Source: Morella rubra (taxonomy: Eukaryota; Streptophyta; Magnoliopsida; Fagales; Myricaceae). From it: 64,000 bases of DNA. Position numbers and translations under genes: made by a program. The stretch spans positions 15,303,064-15,367,063 of the forward strand of contig CM025849.1 in assembly GCA_003952965.2 (NCBI GenBank). The letters are read 5' to 3'. Shown piece after piece: positions 11,601 to 22,080 of the stretch. The notes under the pieces were generated by a model. It had not been told where the DNA came from, searched no databases, and saw only the letters and a list, made by a program, of their open reading frames with translations. Each line of letters opens with the position of its first letter. The first letter of the stretch is position 1.

Positions 11601-11911
11601 GTGACCCTCTGATGTCGGCGACCACATGTAACCCCTTGCCACTGGCAAAAGTGGACGCTATCATTCCAGGAGCTCATAACACCCATTGGGTCGTGAGTTA
11701 TCTTGGACTTGAAGTCGAGCAAGGCCAATCTATCGGTCTCATTCCCTCCACCAACCACAAAGGTGATCACAAGCCAAAGTAACAGAGGAAAACAAAAGCT
11801 TGGATACAAAGAGACCGGGATGCACAAGGAGCTAAAGTAAGTTGAGAAAATCCCATTACAATAAGGCTGAAGAAACAGCGTTCTAGTACTGAAGAAGCTC
11901 AAGAAAAGCAA
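8626..11911 (-). pseudogene. LRR receptor-like kinase pseudogene, EFR/Xa21 type (LRR subfamily XII)
   Basis: Read from 11911 down: a hydrophobic N-terminus, then the LRRNT (ETDRLALLDFKSKI…SSWNDSVHFCQWQGVTC). About 20 plant extracellular LRRs follow (repeats of LxGxIPxxxxNLxxL). The C-terminal cap (NNELCGG) and a transmembrane helix (about 9900-9830, LTISALFGLLGIALIVSFLLV) come next. The kinase has the P-loop GEGSFGSVY, the VAVK lysine, HCDLKPSNVLL and DFGLA. His-Cys-Asp in place of His-Arg-Asp makes it a non-RD kinase, the class that includes EFR, FLS2 and Xa21 immune receptors. A 121-bp GT-AG intron splits GYAAPEY exactly where this family has one. The frame is broken at least eight times (near 11305, 11150, 10900, 10700, 10230, 9515, 9440, 9225, 8690), usually by one base. 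It is either a pseudogene or a gene damaged by homopolymer sequencing errors. The domain order is complete. Confidence 0.93.
9042..9162 (-). other. Conserved kinase-domain intron of the LRR-RLK
   Basis: On the minus strand the donor is CAG|GTGAAAA (9163/9162) and the acceptor CATGTAG|AGTACGG (9042/9041). Splicing joins GCTCCA-G to AG-TAC and restores the Ala-Pro-Glu-Tyr motif of kinase subdomain VIII in frame. The good splice signals show that the intron has not decayed as badly as the exons. Confidence 0.88.
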
Positions 11912-12431
11912 ACTTATATACTGTATTATTACGACGATTTAAACTATATAGATGCTGATGTGAAGGAAACAGAGTACATGAATGCAACAAGAGAGCTACA
12001 ATTTGGATTGTTTCTCATATATTATATATATATCAGAATGTCCTCATCACTCGGTCAACAACTTTGTGCACCTGTTTGGGGCCAAGTCATTTAAAGGCAT
12101 AATTAGAATAGATGTTTCGGTATTCCGGAATAGAAGATTCCAAATGTATACCAGAATCAACTTATCAAATTTCAAGTGGTGCCAATCTGTTCAGCTTTCT
12201 ACGAGTAGCTCTATCAGATTATATCATTAATAGATCATGTGGAAATCTATTGGAATAAATAGGGAAAATTCAATCCATTGACAATGGATTACGAGCAGGT
12301 TTTTAGCATAGGTCGTGCTGCTGAACATAGCGGCATTGATATTTCCTCGGAAACTCCCGGCCTGGATTGGGCCTGATGGTTGAAAAAGAATGTTGCCGGC
12401 CGGTGAAACTTTTTAATCAGTGTTAGAACAT
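11912..12431. other. Region upstream of the LRR-RLK, no gene recognised
   Basis: Contains a short AT-rich TATATATATAT tract (about 12021-12032) within 120 bases of the pseudogene's first ATG, a possible promoter relic on the minus strand. A fragment at about 11952-12000 resembles 8005-8050 and so belongs to the duplicated flank. The ORF at 11982-12230 has no recognisable domain. Confidence 0.35.
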
Positions 12432-12815
12432 TTCTTACTTGGGCACTTTGATCTAAAGAAGATAGAAAGAGAGACTACAAGTTCGATTTGTCTCAATAGC
12501 AGCCATGTTGATAAAAATTACTAAGTTTCATGACTTGACCAGTCACTCGCCCTCGTGTTACTGGTTTCCCGAAGAGTTAATATCTCCATTAGCTAAACCC
12601 TTTCTTACCTGCCTTGGCAGGTCTTGATGGCAGCCGGCAGAAGAAGTCAGCAGCGCCCCTGAGTGCCTGTGGAAGCAAAATAATTTCAATGTGTCTAGAG
12701 ATTGTCCTTTGGAGTTTCAAACAATGAAATGCTACTACGGTTGACACAAAATAAATAAATTATGTACCCTTTAGTTCTTGGTGCTATTAATAAGCCAAAA
12801 GATAAAGATATAGTT
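12432..12815. repeat. Upstream copy of the flank duplicated around the LRR-RLK
   Basis: Second copy of the 7997-8345 flank, direct orientation, with the same landmarks (see that entry). It includes about 90 extra bases around 12500-12610 (a block with CTTGCCTTGGCAGGTCTTGATGG) that are absent from the downstream copy. The site homologous to the SINE target is empty here ('TTAATAAGCCAAAAGATAAAGA'), so the SINE inserted after the duplication or was never in this copy. Confidence 0.72.
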
Positions 12816-13540
12816 TTTTTAATATGTCACAAAGGGTAGAAGGGGCAACCATTGTGAAAAAAAAAGTTTAGATTCTAACAACATCTAGAAGGTGAACTGG
12901 TGTTTTCTAACACAATTAAAAATTCTATAACTTCAGTCTAGCCAAGCGAACACATTAACTAAATCAACGAGATATATAATCAAGCAAGAAAATAAATATT
13001 CAATCACACAAGTAGACAATGATTTTGTTAATGAAAAATGATTTTGTCTCGCTCATAAAATGCTTCAAGGTCCCAGTAAATGTCGATATATATTAACAGC
13101 AACAACAAAAAAAGCTTAAGACATACTTTTTTATAATTACAAAAAATAAACATAGAAATTTTTCCAATCAAAGCTTATGCAACTAGAGGTTTAGATTTGT
13201 ACTGGTATCAACAAGAATTGCCTTCCCTTGCCTATTAGTGCCCCTTTCGCTCTTGTCAGTTTAGACGTTGTCAATATATAATGCTATTCTATGGCAAAAG
13301 AGAACAGTACAGCAATGTTTTTCTTTTCCTTTCTTGTTTTTTCCTTTGTTATTTTCCATATCCAATTGTGCAAACTTTCCCTTAGATCAATTTCAAAAGC
13401 TAATCTTTAAAAGTAAAACATGTTAAGCTCTAATATTTTCAAACTTTTCCAAATATGAGAAAAAGGAGAGGGAAAAAAAATAAGTCAGTTCTACAAGAGG
13501 AAATGACACGATGTAAGGAACGTGCTAACACAACATATTG
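12816..13540. other. AT-rich spacer, no feature seen
   Basis: No ORF above 60 codons, no repeat and no RNA gene was recognised. It ends at a CACTA terminus at 13541. Confidence 0.4.
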
Positions 13541-13910
13541 CACTACTAAAAAATTGACTTATTTTTAGTGATGAAAATTTTTTGTCTTGAGCTCCATCAG
13601 CAAAAGAGCATCACTAAAAGTTTTTAGTCACGAAAATATTTGGTCACCAAAGACATTTAATGACGAAATTTTTTTCGTCATGAATTAGACGATCGATGAT
13701 CCAGGTTCATAGCCAATCAATCATATAAGATAGACGATCGAACAGCCAATTTCGCAGACGATCAAACGGTATATTTGACAATAGAACGACCAGTAGACAA
13801 TCAAATAGGTATTAGACGATAAAACGGCCAGCAGACGATCAAACAGGTTATTTGGTGATAGAACATCCACATGTGTGTATTTGATGATAGAACATCCAAG
13901 TAGAGCATTT
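13541..13910 (+). mobile_element. CACTA left end with subterminal repeats
   Basis: Begins CACTACTAAAAAATTGAC, matching the left terminus of the complete CACTA at 46524 (CACTACTAGAAAATTGAC). GTGATGAAAA/TTTCGTCA units follow. From 13688 to 13880 there are about seven copies of a 13-20-base unit built on 'AGACGATC(A/G)AAC(G/A)G' or 'GATAGAACATCC', spaced roughly 20-25 bases apart. This unit differs from the GATCGATC palindromes of the other copies, so it marks a separate subfamily. No matching right end lies nearby. The only downstream right end in this orientation before 54985 is at 34277. Confidence 0.72.
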
Positions 13911-14266
13911 TTTTTTTTGAAATATTACAATTAAAATTACAACCAAAAAGATAATTTTGAATTAATACAAATAGAATACAAAAATGAATAATGCTTTACA
14001 TTCATACATTTCATAAAGTTAAAATGAAAGACATAATAAAACAAAATAAAAAACTGCAATAAACATAATTTTTACAAAGACACATATTCTGTTTCTCTAC
14101 TCTATGCTGCCAAACATAATTTCTGCACTAAACATATTTTGTTTCCATGCTCTATTCTGACGATTTTCACCAGAATCTTGTTCACCACCGGTATCATCAC
14201 CTTCAGCTTGCTTTTCCATATCTGATGCAAAAGTGACATGTCATCAAGATCAATATCTAAAGATGT
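13911..14266 (-). other. AT-rich sequence, then coding-like acidic stretch before an LTR
   Basis: Bases 13911-14150 are AT-rich without features. On the minus strand, 14266-14160 contains Asp-rich reading such as DIDLDDM and, in another frame, EGDDTGGEQDSGEN. The sequence CATGTCATCAAGATCA in it recurs at about 15577 beyond the LTR. The stretch looks like the tail of a gene or transposon protein interrupted by the LTR at 14267-15531. The family is not recognised. Confidence 0.3.
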
Positions 14267-15531
14267 TGTTGGCTTTTGTGCACAATCGAGATTTTGATGA
14301 TTTCAATAAATGGATCAAGTTTATAAAATGGACATCTTCAAAGACAAAGACGTTTTGATGAAAGAGCCAAAGACTTGAAGAAAGAAGATCAAGAACATGC
14401 AAGGAGCTCAAAAGTGAAGTTTCAAGACCTTAGGGTATAAACCTTGTAACTCTTAGTTTCACTTTTGACAAGGATTATGAATCACACTTGCATATCTTTC
14501 AAAACGTGCATAAACCATTTTACCTTTTGTTTGAAAGATTAAAATGTTTTTAAAGGTTTTAAAACACCCCAATCAAACTCCCAAACCTTTCTTATACTTA
14601 TGGGAAGTAAGTCTTTAAAATTGGGTGTTTCAAAGAGGTCAAAAACGTGGTTTTAATTGAACCGGATCATGTGCTTAAGTTGAGGAGGTCGACCGGTCTT
14701 CGACCGCTTGGTATAGCGGTCGACCGGTTGATTTTGAAATAGATCCGTTGACTTCTGACAATATGACCGTTGAGTAACGGTAACTTGAAGCGGTCGACCG
14801 GTTCATGTAGCGGTCAACCGGCTCGTTTTAACAGACGACTCCCAACGGCTATAAACGGCTAGTTTTCATATGTGGCCTATAAATACACCTTCATAACGTC
14901 CAAAATAAACACACAACGACCACATATCATTTAGATCACTTGAGAAATATTCAAACCTTCATATTCTATATTTCTCATATCATTCACACAAACACACTTT
15001 CATATCCTTGTCTTTGTGTGAATCAAGAGATAGAGCTTTCCAATTTCATATCCACTCTTTGAGAGAGTTTATTCTTCAATCTTCATATCCAAAAGAGGTG
15101 ATTCCTTTAGTGAGGTTGTTCACTAAAGAAGAAGCTTAGAGAGGGTATATCTCAAGCTTGGTTAGGTTGTGAGTGGTGAGCCCGAAAAACCACTTGGGTG
15201 GGTTTGAGTGTTAAGCCCGGGAAAACACTTGTACGGTTCTCTAGCACCCGGAAGCTAGAGTGTATGCTATTTGAAGATAGTGGGAAAACCTCAAGGCTCG
15301 GTGAAGGAGCTTGAGGGGTGGATGTAGGCGGGTTTGCCGAACCACCTAAAAATCACGTGTTTGCTTCTCTATCCCTACTCTTTACATTTAGCACTTATTT
15401 ACTTGTTGTTTTAATATACTTGTGCTAAATTAGACTTTACTTTGCAAACACGGTTTTGGGGGTTAAAAGCGAAAAAGTTTGGAAACCCAATTCACCCCCC
15501 CTCTTGGGTTGCCTTAATCCTTGGACTCACA
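14267..15531 (+). mobile_element. Solo LTR, Sirevirus-like copia family B
   Basis: Starts TGTTGGCTTTTGTGCACAAT and ends CTTGGACTCACA, about 1.27 kb. The same LTR lies inverted at 43953-45208. No PBS or PPT adjoins it, so it is a solo LTR. The U3-like part carries a cluster of palindromes with GGTCGACC cores (14688, 14723, 14793, and GGTCAACC at 14815). A TATA-like CCTATAAATACACC is at about 14875. The 3' end has the AACCCAATTCACCCCC…TTGGGTTG inverted arrangement shared with the family A LTRs. Flanking pentamers (GATGT, ATTGC) do not match, which is usual after inter-element recombination or decay. Confidence 0.8.
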
Positions 15532-16299
15532 ATTGCTATATAGATGTCTCTGAGCTGAACTTCGGTTCCCTGAACATGTCATCAAGATCATTAATATCTA
15601 TGGATGTTTCTGAATCAAGTTGAGTTCATCCATTAAATAGTTATTGATTGCAACTCAATAAATAAAATAAGAAAAAGGACCAGATATTGGATAGATTTAT
15701 TTACAAGTGCTTGTGTTTTCTTTGAGTAAGTAATATTTGTCTTAGTATTTGCATTTTTTGTGTCATGTATGCATGTCACAGTCTGGTTCTGGAAATATCA
15801 AATATTTACAGCACTTTAAGTCCCTGTTTCAAAAAGCGATGCAGCCAGATATCTGGAGACCTCTAGATTTGTTGACCTTGAGGAATCAATACCTAGCCTA
15901 GTACTGCTTGAATGGCAATAGCTTCGAGTACAACATCCTGCAAATCTTTCCGCAACCTTTTCCTGGGCATATGCATGTGATTTCATAACTATTCCTATGA
16001 AAGACGATATAAGATTTGGCTAAAGGATTTCAAAATACTGTAATCAGTTTAGATACTTGATATCTGGTGGTAAACGAACTAGTATATCAGGGACACAAAA
16101 GTCCAAATATCCTGCTGCAAGTCAACAGCATCTCTCTTGCTGGTCTTCACACCCAACCCCGCTCCTCCTTCTAATGAGTATGTACAACTCTACATCTCTC
16201 TTCAAACATGTGGCCCTCATCCACACCATGGAACAATTGATTGGTCCATACCTGCTGTCAAATCCATGACAAGTCTAATCCGACTTACTTGAGTCGTCA
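15532..16299. other. Continuation of the split acidic stretch, then spacer
   Basis: On the minus strand, bases 15650-15532 read in part as DINDLDDMFREPKFSSETSI, resembling the stretch left of the LTR at 14267. That implies an internal repeat of about 35 bases in the host sequence. Bases 15660-16300 contain no recognised gene. The ORF at 16057-16269 has no known motif. Confidence 0.3.
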
Positions 16300-17352
16300 T
16301 AATGATTGATGAATCAAAGAAGTATGATCACTTGATGTTTTGTTCTAGGTACATATTGATGTACTCTACAGCCTCTATTTAATAGGATGATGGACTTTGT
16401 CATTGAGGTAGTGACCTGCAAACGAGTGGGTGTAATGTAAGAGTACATGCACTGAACGGGATCAAATATGAATATAATTGATCACTGATGTTGAAAAGGT
16501 ATTCAGCACAATTGGTTTATTGTATCCTTAGACCTGAGAGGTTTATATAATTATTTGTTGTGTACTTGTGCTTTGATCGAGTCATTTGGTGATGATCTTT
16601 CTAGGCTAAATATTCCAAATAATGTTAAGTCTTGTACATAATATGTGGATTTGTATAAATGCTCAATAAGGAATCCACCAGTCTCTTGATGAGGCAGTAT
16701 ATTCAAGATATCTGTATAGGTTAGACTAGAAAAAGAATCCATTGGCCAATGGTATTTTGTGAAAATATTTTTTGAAATTAATATATATATTATATATTTA
16801 TTTGTGAAATTGTTTTGGAAACAATTGATAGTCCAACGAGTTACAAATTGTGAATTGAGAATTATATGAGTTAGGGACTTAATCGGTGATATGATTCCGG
16901 TCCTATTGACTCATGTGGAATATAGTATGGTGGAAGGATAAATAAACGAATAATTGTTAGCAAAAGGATTTCACAAATCAATCTCAAATTGTTGGGGGTG
17001 AATTGTAATATGTTGATGGACATTATTACAATTAGTAGAAGCCCAAAATTCGGAATAAAAGAATATAAGGGAGTTAATGGAAAAAGAGTTTTTCCATGTG
17101 ATCCTACGGCCGAGATCTGAGATCCCTAACGATCCCACACACTATCACAGCTAGGGTTTTCATATATAAGGATAGCTATGAGATAGTCTACCCTAATGGA
17201 CTAATTGTTAGTCTGAGAGTTGGCCATCATAAAATTCAGAAAATGAGGCAAAACATTTGGGCTGCTATTGTGAAATTCTCAAGAACCTGAAGATTGTTGA
17301 AGAATTCCCTACAGAAGAGAATTGGTAAGTTTATTTTCTGCAAGCAAACTTT
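16300..17352 (+). mobile_element. Copia LTR, isolated copy
   Basis: Collinear with 59490-60659, which is followed by a primer-binding site, so this is an LTR of the same copia family. Shared landmarks: 'CCTCTATTTAATAGGATGATGGACTT', 'CATTGGCCAATGGTATTTTGTGAAAAT', 'GACTTAATCGGTGATATGATTCC', 'GCTAGGGTTTTCATATA.AAGGATAG'. Here the 3' end (GCAAGCAAACTTTCAG, about 17352) passes into unrelated sequence with no PBS, and the first approximately 130 bases of the LTR are missing. It is a truncated solo LTR. Confidence 0.75.
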
Positions 17353-17709
17353 CAGAACAAACACCAGATGCACATGGATAAGCATAAACCTGACGACACT
17401 ACCCATAAACCAGAACGAAAATGGTCCTTAGGAATCATTAATGAGTTAGCCTCTAACAAAGTCAACATAGACATTAGGTGAACAACAGCGAGTATTTCAA
17501 ACCAGGTGTTTGCTCCACATGTTTCCTGTGCATCAAGTTTAAGACTGAATTATAAATTGGATATTCTCAGAATTGATTTACCCATTAGATTCAAGAATGA
17601 GTTTTCAGATTGCCTTACTTGTCGTCCATCTTCTAAATTCTTCAACTTGAATTCTACGAGTCCCTTAAGACGATGTTCTGTGATATGCAAATTAGTTTCC
17701 ATTGGCGAG
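17353..17709. other. Short spacer before the chromovirus, no feature seen
   Basis: No recognised gene or repeat. The ORF from 17506 runs into the LTR and is not supported. Confidence 0.35.
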
Positions 17710-18120
17710 TGTCACGGTACCATACGCAGAGAAGGAAAGAAAGGGAAATTAGGGGAGTCTGGAGTGTTAGAGATTGGCGTAGGAAGTTGTCGTTGACTGA
17801 CTTTGTGTTAGTCGGAGTGGGCTTTAGGCCTTGGGCTTTTGGGCCAGTGAAGTTTCATTTATTTGGGTTGTTATTACTTTCTGCATTAGTTGCGTTAGTG
17901 GGCGAGTTCCATAGTTAGTCCAGTCCAATTATGGGCCCAGTTATCTGATTGTATAAGTTGCTTTACTTTGTAAGAAAAGATATAAAAAATGTGTTGTTAA
18001 GCCGAAAGGAGGCTGACTACCTCGAACCAATCTCTGCATTCTCAAATTCCTTCTCGCCAAACAAACACTATTTCATCCATATTTACACAATTAACCCCGC
18101 CATTATCAAAGCACTTTACA
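17710..18120 (+). repeat. 5' LTR of the Reina-like element
   Basis: Begins TGTCACGGTACCATACGC and ends GCACTTTACA. A TATA-like AAGATATAAAAAATG is at about 17978-17992. The PBS begins two bases after its end. Confidence 0.9.
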
Positions 18121-18122
18121 TT

Positions 18123-18134
18123 TGGTATCAAAGC
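18123..18134 (+). other. Primer-binding site, initiator tRNA-Met type
   Basis: TGGTATCAAAGC immediately downstream of the 5' LTR. It matches the complement of the plant initiator tRNA-Met 3' end (TGGTATCAGAGC) with one G-to-A change. Confidence 0.88.
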
Positions 18135-19175
18135 ATTGATCCTCACGGCACAAGCTGCTAGACTATCCCAGTTGGAAGAAACTGTCAACGCGATGAAGAC
18201 CCAGCAAGATTCCCATCAAAACTTGCTCTAGAGACTATGTCTTAATTGCTGCTGCAAATCGCAGACAGCATGAAATCCTTGTCCATCTAGCATGGCAAAT
18301 GGTAGGAGGATCCTGGTGGCTCAGGAGTTTAGGACAGATCTAGAGGAGACTCTGGAGATCCTTGAGGGGACCTAGAGGAGGTATGGTGGGTGGTGAGAGT
18401 GTTCCAACTTTTGGAAATCCAGATGAAGAGTTTTATGGAAGCTCTGGATTTTCACAATGTAACCTCTAAAGTTAAATTTTCCCAGATTTGATGGTGATAA
18501 CCCTACCGCTTGGATTTATTAGGTCAATCAGTTTTACAATTACTATCAAACACCTGCTGGGCAAATGATTTTTTTGGCTTCATTTCATATGGAAGGGGAT
18601 GCATTAATTTGGTCTCAGGATTCGGAGGAAGTTAGTGTTTTCATAAGCTTGGAGGCTTTACTAAATCCCTGTACACCCGATTTGGATCCATGGTCTATGA
18701 TGATCCTATGGAGGCTTTATATACGCTGAGGCAAACTACCACACTTACAGAGTATAAAACTTAGCTTGAGGTGCTGTCTAATAAGATAAGGGTGCTATAT
18801 GAACATAACAAGCTGAATTGTTTCATCAGTGGTTTAAGGGATGAGATCTGGTTTCAAGTGAAGTCTTTGAACCCCTTTTCTCTTAACTCAGCTTTTGGGT
18901 TAGCTAAGATTTAGGAGGAAAGTGTCGCAACCATCACAAGAAGTCTTAGATATGGAATTATGGATTCAGGGAGAAATCAAGGTCCAGCTATGAACAAGGC
19001 TTTTAACCCGAGAGGGCGAGTCCTTTTAAGGGCCCTACAAACTCTAAACCTAGATTTCCTATTTAGAGGTTATCTCTTGCATAAATGAACGAAAGGAGAG
19101 ACAAGGGTCTTTGCTACAATTGTGATGAGAAATCGAACCTACAACATTAGTGCACTGGGAAGAGAATTTATATCA
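18135..19175 (+). pseudogene. gag of the Reina-like element
   Basis: A retrotransposon gag domain is visible at about 18475-18640: KFPRFDGDNPTAWIY, a stop, then VNQFYNYYQTPAGQMIFLAS and HMEGDALIWSQD. The zinc knuckle near 19110-19150 reads GLCYNCDEK with a degraded second half (stop in place of the last Cys region). There are many in-frame stops from 18200 on. The residues around the knuckle and the linker to protease follow the normal chromovirus order. Confidence 0.82.
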
Positions 19176-19640
19176 TGGACGTAGTGGAATGGGTATCTGA
19201 ACAGGAGGAGGAAAAGGAGGAAGAAGTTGCTGACTCACCTGCAGTTGAAATGTTGGGGCACAATGTACTTGAAATTTCCTTACATGCTACTAAACCGAGT
19301 GCTATGAGATTAGTTGGGAAGATTGGAGTGAGTAAGATGGTCATTTTAGTGAACACAGGAAGCACTCATAACTTCCAAGATCCCTCAATAGCTAAGAAAA
19401 ACAATTTGCAAGTAACAAAGTATAACTGATTAAGGGTGAGGGTAGATAATGGTGACACTATGTTGGCTGATGGGGTTATGAAAAGGTTGCTATTAAGATG
19501 CAAGGCCACAACTATGAAGCTGATTTTTACTTGCTGCCACTAAGGGGATATGATGTTGTGCTGGGTGTGAGTTGGTTGAGCACCTTAGGTCCAATTTTGT
19601 GGGACCCCCTTAAGCTGACCATGTCTTTTGACTACAAGGG
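19175..19640 (+). pseudogene. Protease of the Reina-like element, catalytic Asp lost
   Basis: Retropepsin-like domain: LVGKIGVSKMVILV followed by NTGSTHNF at about 19346-19370. The family motif is Asp-Thr-Gly; here the Asp codon reads Asn, so the protease active site is inactive. The downstream part (GYDVVLGVSWLSTLGPILWD, about 19550-19600) is well conserved but in another frame. Confidence 0.82.
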
Positions 19641-19815
19641 AAATCTGTTTTGATGCATGGGGTACAACCTATGGAGTGGTCGATGATGAAGGGACAAAAT
19701 TTTCATGTACTTGCAGAGATGGAACGGCAAGGGATGAATTTACATACTGTACAATCAGTGGCTGTGCAAACAGAGGCAGATTTAGAATCTCTTGTGAAAG
19801 GGTTGCTACAATAGT

Positions 19816-20855
19816 TTGAGGATGTGTTTTATGAACCGAGTGGGTTGCCTCCAATCCAAAGCCATGATCACCAAATCACTCTCAAAGAAGGAACTCTACC
19901 CGTGTGTGTACATCCTTATAGGTATCTTTTTTACCAAAAGGGAGAAATTAAGAAGATCGTCTGGGAATTATTGTAGTTGGGAGCTATCAGACCAACTCAG
20001 TCCCCATTTTCCTCTCCCGTGTTATTGGTTAGGAAGGCGGATGGAAGTTGGAGGATGCGTGTGGACCACCGGGCTCTCAATTAAGCCACAGTCAAGGACA
20101 AATACCCTATTCTAGTTGTGGATGAGTTAATGGATGAGTTGTATGGAGCTACCATTTTTCCAAGTTAGATCTTAGGTCGGGATATCATCAAATACGTGTG
20201 AGGGCTGAGGACGTGCCTAAGACTGCATTTAGGACCCACGAGGGTCACTATGAACTTTTGGTAATTCCCTTTCTACATTTTGGGCCTTATGAATGACATA
20301 TTTAGACCTTACTTATGCAAGTTTGTCCTTTTTTTCTTTGATGACATCCTAGTGTACAACAAGGATTTAGAAGACCACCTTTTACACTTAAAGAAGGTCT
20401 TAAATATGCTGAGGTAGCATTAATTGTATGCAAAGAGATCTAAATGTCGTTTTGCTTAAAACGAAATAGACTATCTAGGGCACTTAATCTCTACACATGG
20501 GGTACGGGCTGAACCAAGGAAGATTGTGGCAATGTTGGACTGGCCTATTCCAAAGAATTTGAAAGCCTTTAGGGGTTTCTTAGGTCTTAAGGGTTACTGT
20601 AGGAAATTCATCCAAGAGGACGGGCAGATTGCAGCTCCCCTAACCAAACTATTGAAGAAAAACTCCTTCAGTTGGGCAAAGGAGACTACCCAAGCCTTCC
20701 TAAAGCTGAAAGAGGTTGTCACAAATCCCCCCGTTCCTACTTTACTTGATTTTACTAAGACATTTCTAATTGAATGTGATACATGTGGTGTAGGGGTTGG
20801 AGCAGTGCTTATGCAGCAGGGTAGACCCTTAGTTAACTTCAGCCAAGCTCTCGAG
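19816..20855 (+). pseudogene. RT and RNase H start of the Reina-like element
   Basis: RT motifs occur in several frames: [18 protein letters not shown]-type sequence at about 20155-20205, [17 protein letters not shown] at about 20222-20270, and the catalytic box as FFFFDDILVYNKDLEDHL at about 20330-20380, with Phe replacing the usual Tyr before x-Asp-Asp. Bases 20526-20852 give the RT connection and RNase H start (GFLGLKGYCRKFI, ECDTCGVGVGAVLMQQGRPL, FSQAL). The frame is cut at about 20855 by a hAT-like insertion and resumes at about 22805. Confidence 0.88.
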
Positions 20856-21104
20856 GGTGGGGTGAATAGCGGACAAGTCAGAAGTGGAATTTAACATTCC
20901 GACATCTAGTCCGCTAACTAGCAGATGACCAAAATGAATTCCGCTTCCGACTCTGGCCCAACTTAGTAGAAGCAGATGTCAGAATTTCGATAATATTTTG
21001 GACCATATTTTTTGGCACATTTAAGTATTTTTTAGAAAAAATAAAGATGTTATTCATTCATCACAATTCACAAATACAAATACAATTCATCACACTTCAT
21101 GTGG

Positions 21105-21585
21105 GTGACATACAGGAACTGTGTACTTTCCAGTGTAGTTTACACTTGCAAGCTCATAAGTCCTCTAATGCTCTTTGCTCCATTCAGAGGGTGAAGTTCA
21201 GCTCCTAGCTCCTCTGTCTCTGATGCAGTGAAAATCCATCCCATATGCTCATCAGTTTCCTTTGTTCTTCCCCATATAGGTTTGACTGACTGAGCCTATG
21301 CAAATAGACAAGGTTGAATTGGTCATAAAATTTTGAATCCATCTAGAGAAAGTTATCCTTGAATTCACTGAACATGAAATCAATGGCTTTGTCAAGTCCT
21401 TTGATCTTCAAGTATGCAAGGCACCAAGAAGCCCATGGGCAAGCATATGATACATACAAATGATACCTTCCAGATTCTGCTGGAAATTGGGAACTAGGAT
21501 CATGTGAAATAAAATTCCGGAATGTTGAAGCTGTTCTCAGGAAAGCACTAGTATCTGAGTTCTCATCTACTGCAAATCAAGCCAT
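21105..21585 (-). pseudogene. Captured fragment of a glutathionyl-hydroquinone reductase (GHR/ECM4-type GST) gene
   Basis: Minus strand. Exon 1 (21585-21374) starts ATG-GCT-TGA, an early stop, then reads TASTFRNFISHDPSSQFP, AESGRYHLYVSYACPWAS and CLAYLKIKGLDKAI. YACPWA is the conserved active-site Cys motif of S-glutathionyl-hydroquinone reductases, a GST-like family that reduces glutathionylated hydroquinones. A 78-base GT-AG intron (21373-21296) follows, then exon 2 with SVKPIWGRTKETDEHMGW and LHPLNGAKSIRGL, ending at about GKYTVPV. The rest of the enzyme, including the helical C-terminal domain, is absent. The retained intron and a CT-rich 5' leader upstream show capture at the DNA level. 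Early stop and a frameshift near the end make it non-functional. A chance piece of duplicated genome is the alternative to transposon capture. Confidence 0.85.
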
Positions 21586-22080
21586 TTGACAAAACTACTA
21601 AAGAATGTACAGTTGGAGATATTTTCATGACTTCCAATAGTTGACAAATTCAAAACCATGGAAGCATATAATTCAGTTCAAGAAATAGTCACTTGTTCTT
21701 GAACTAACATAACAAATCAGCGAACCCTTTTTAATGCTATGCTAGAAAAGTCACATTTTAGGGGAAAAGAAAAACTCAGTATACATAATTACAAGCACAC
21801 GTGCCATGGTATCCTAATTTCAATAGGACTCGCATTGATCAATTAGATATACCTCTCCAAAATACATAGATTTCAGCACCAATTCACTTCATAGTCATTA
21901 AACATGCAAATTCACAACCCTTCACTAAACAACAGATTCACAATAGAGAGATTAAACTAACTAATTTAATGCAAGTTCCAAAATGTCATCCATGTATAAA
22001 ATAGAGATTCACAAATCACATTATTTTCACAACAGATTCACAAAACTCCCAATTCACAAATCGCAACAGATTCACAATCA

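Noticed and set aside
16057-16269. Small secreted-type ORF
   Set aside because: No signal peptide features, no family and poor codon pattern.
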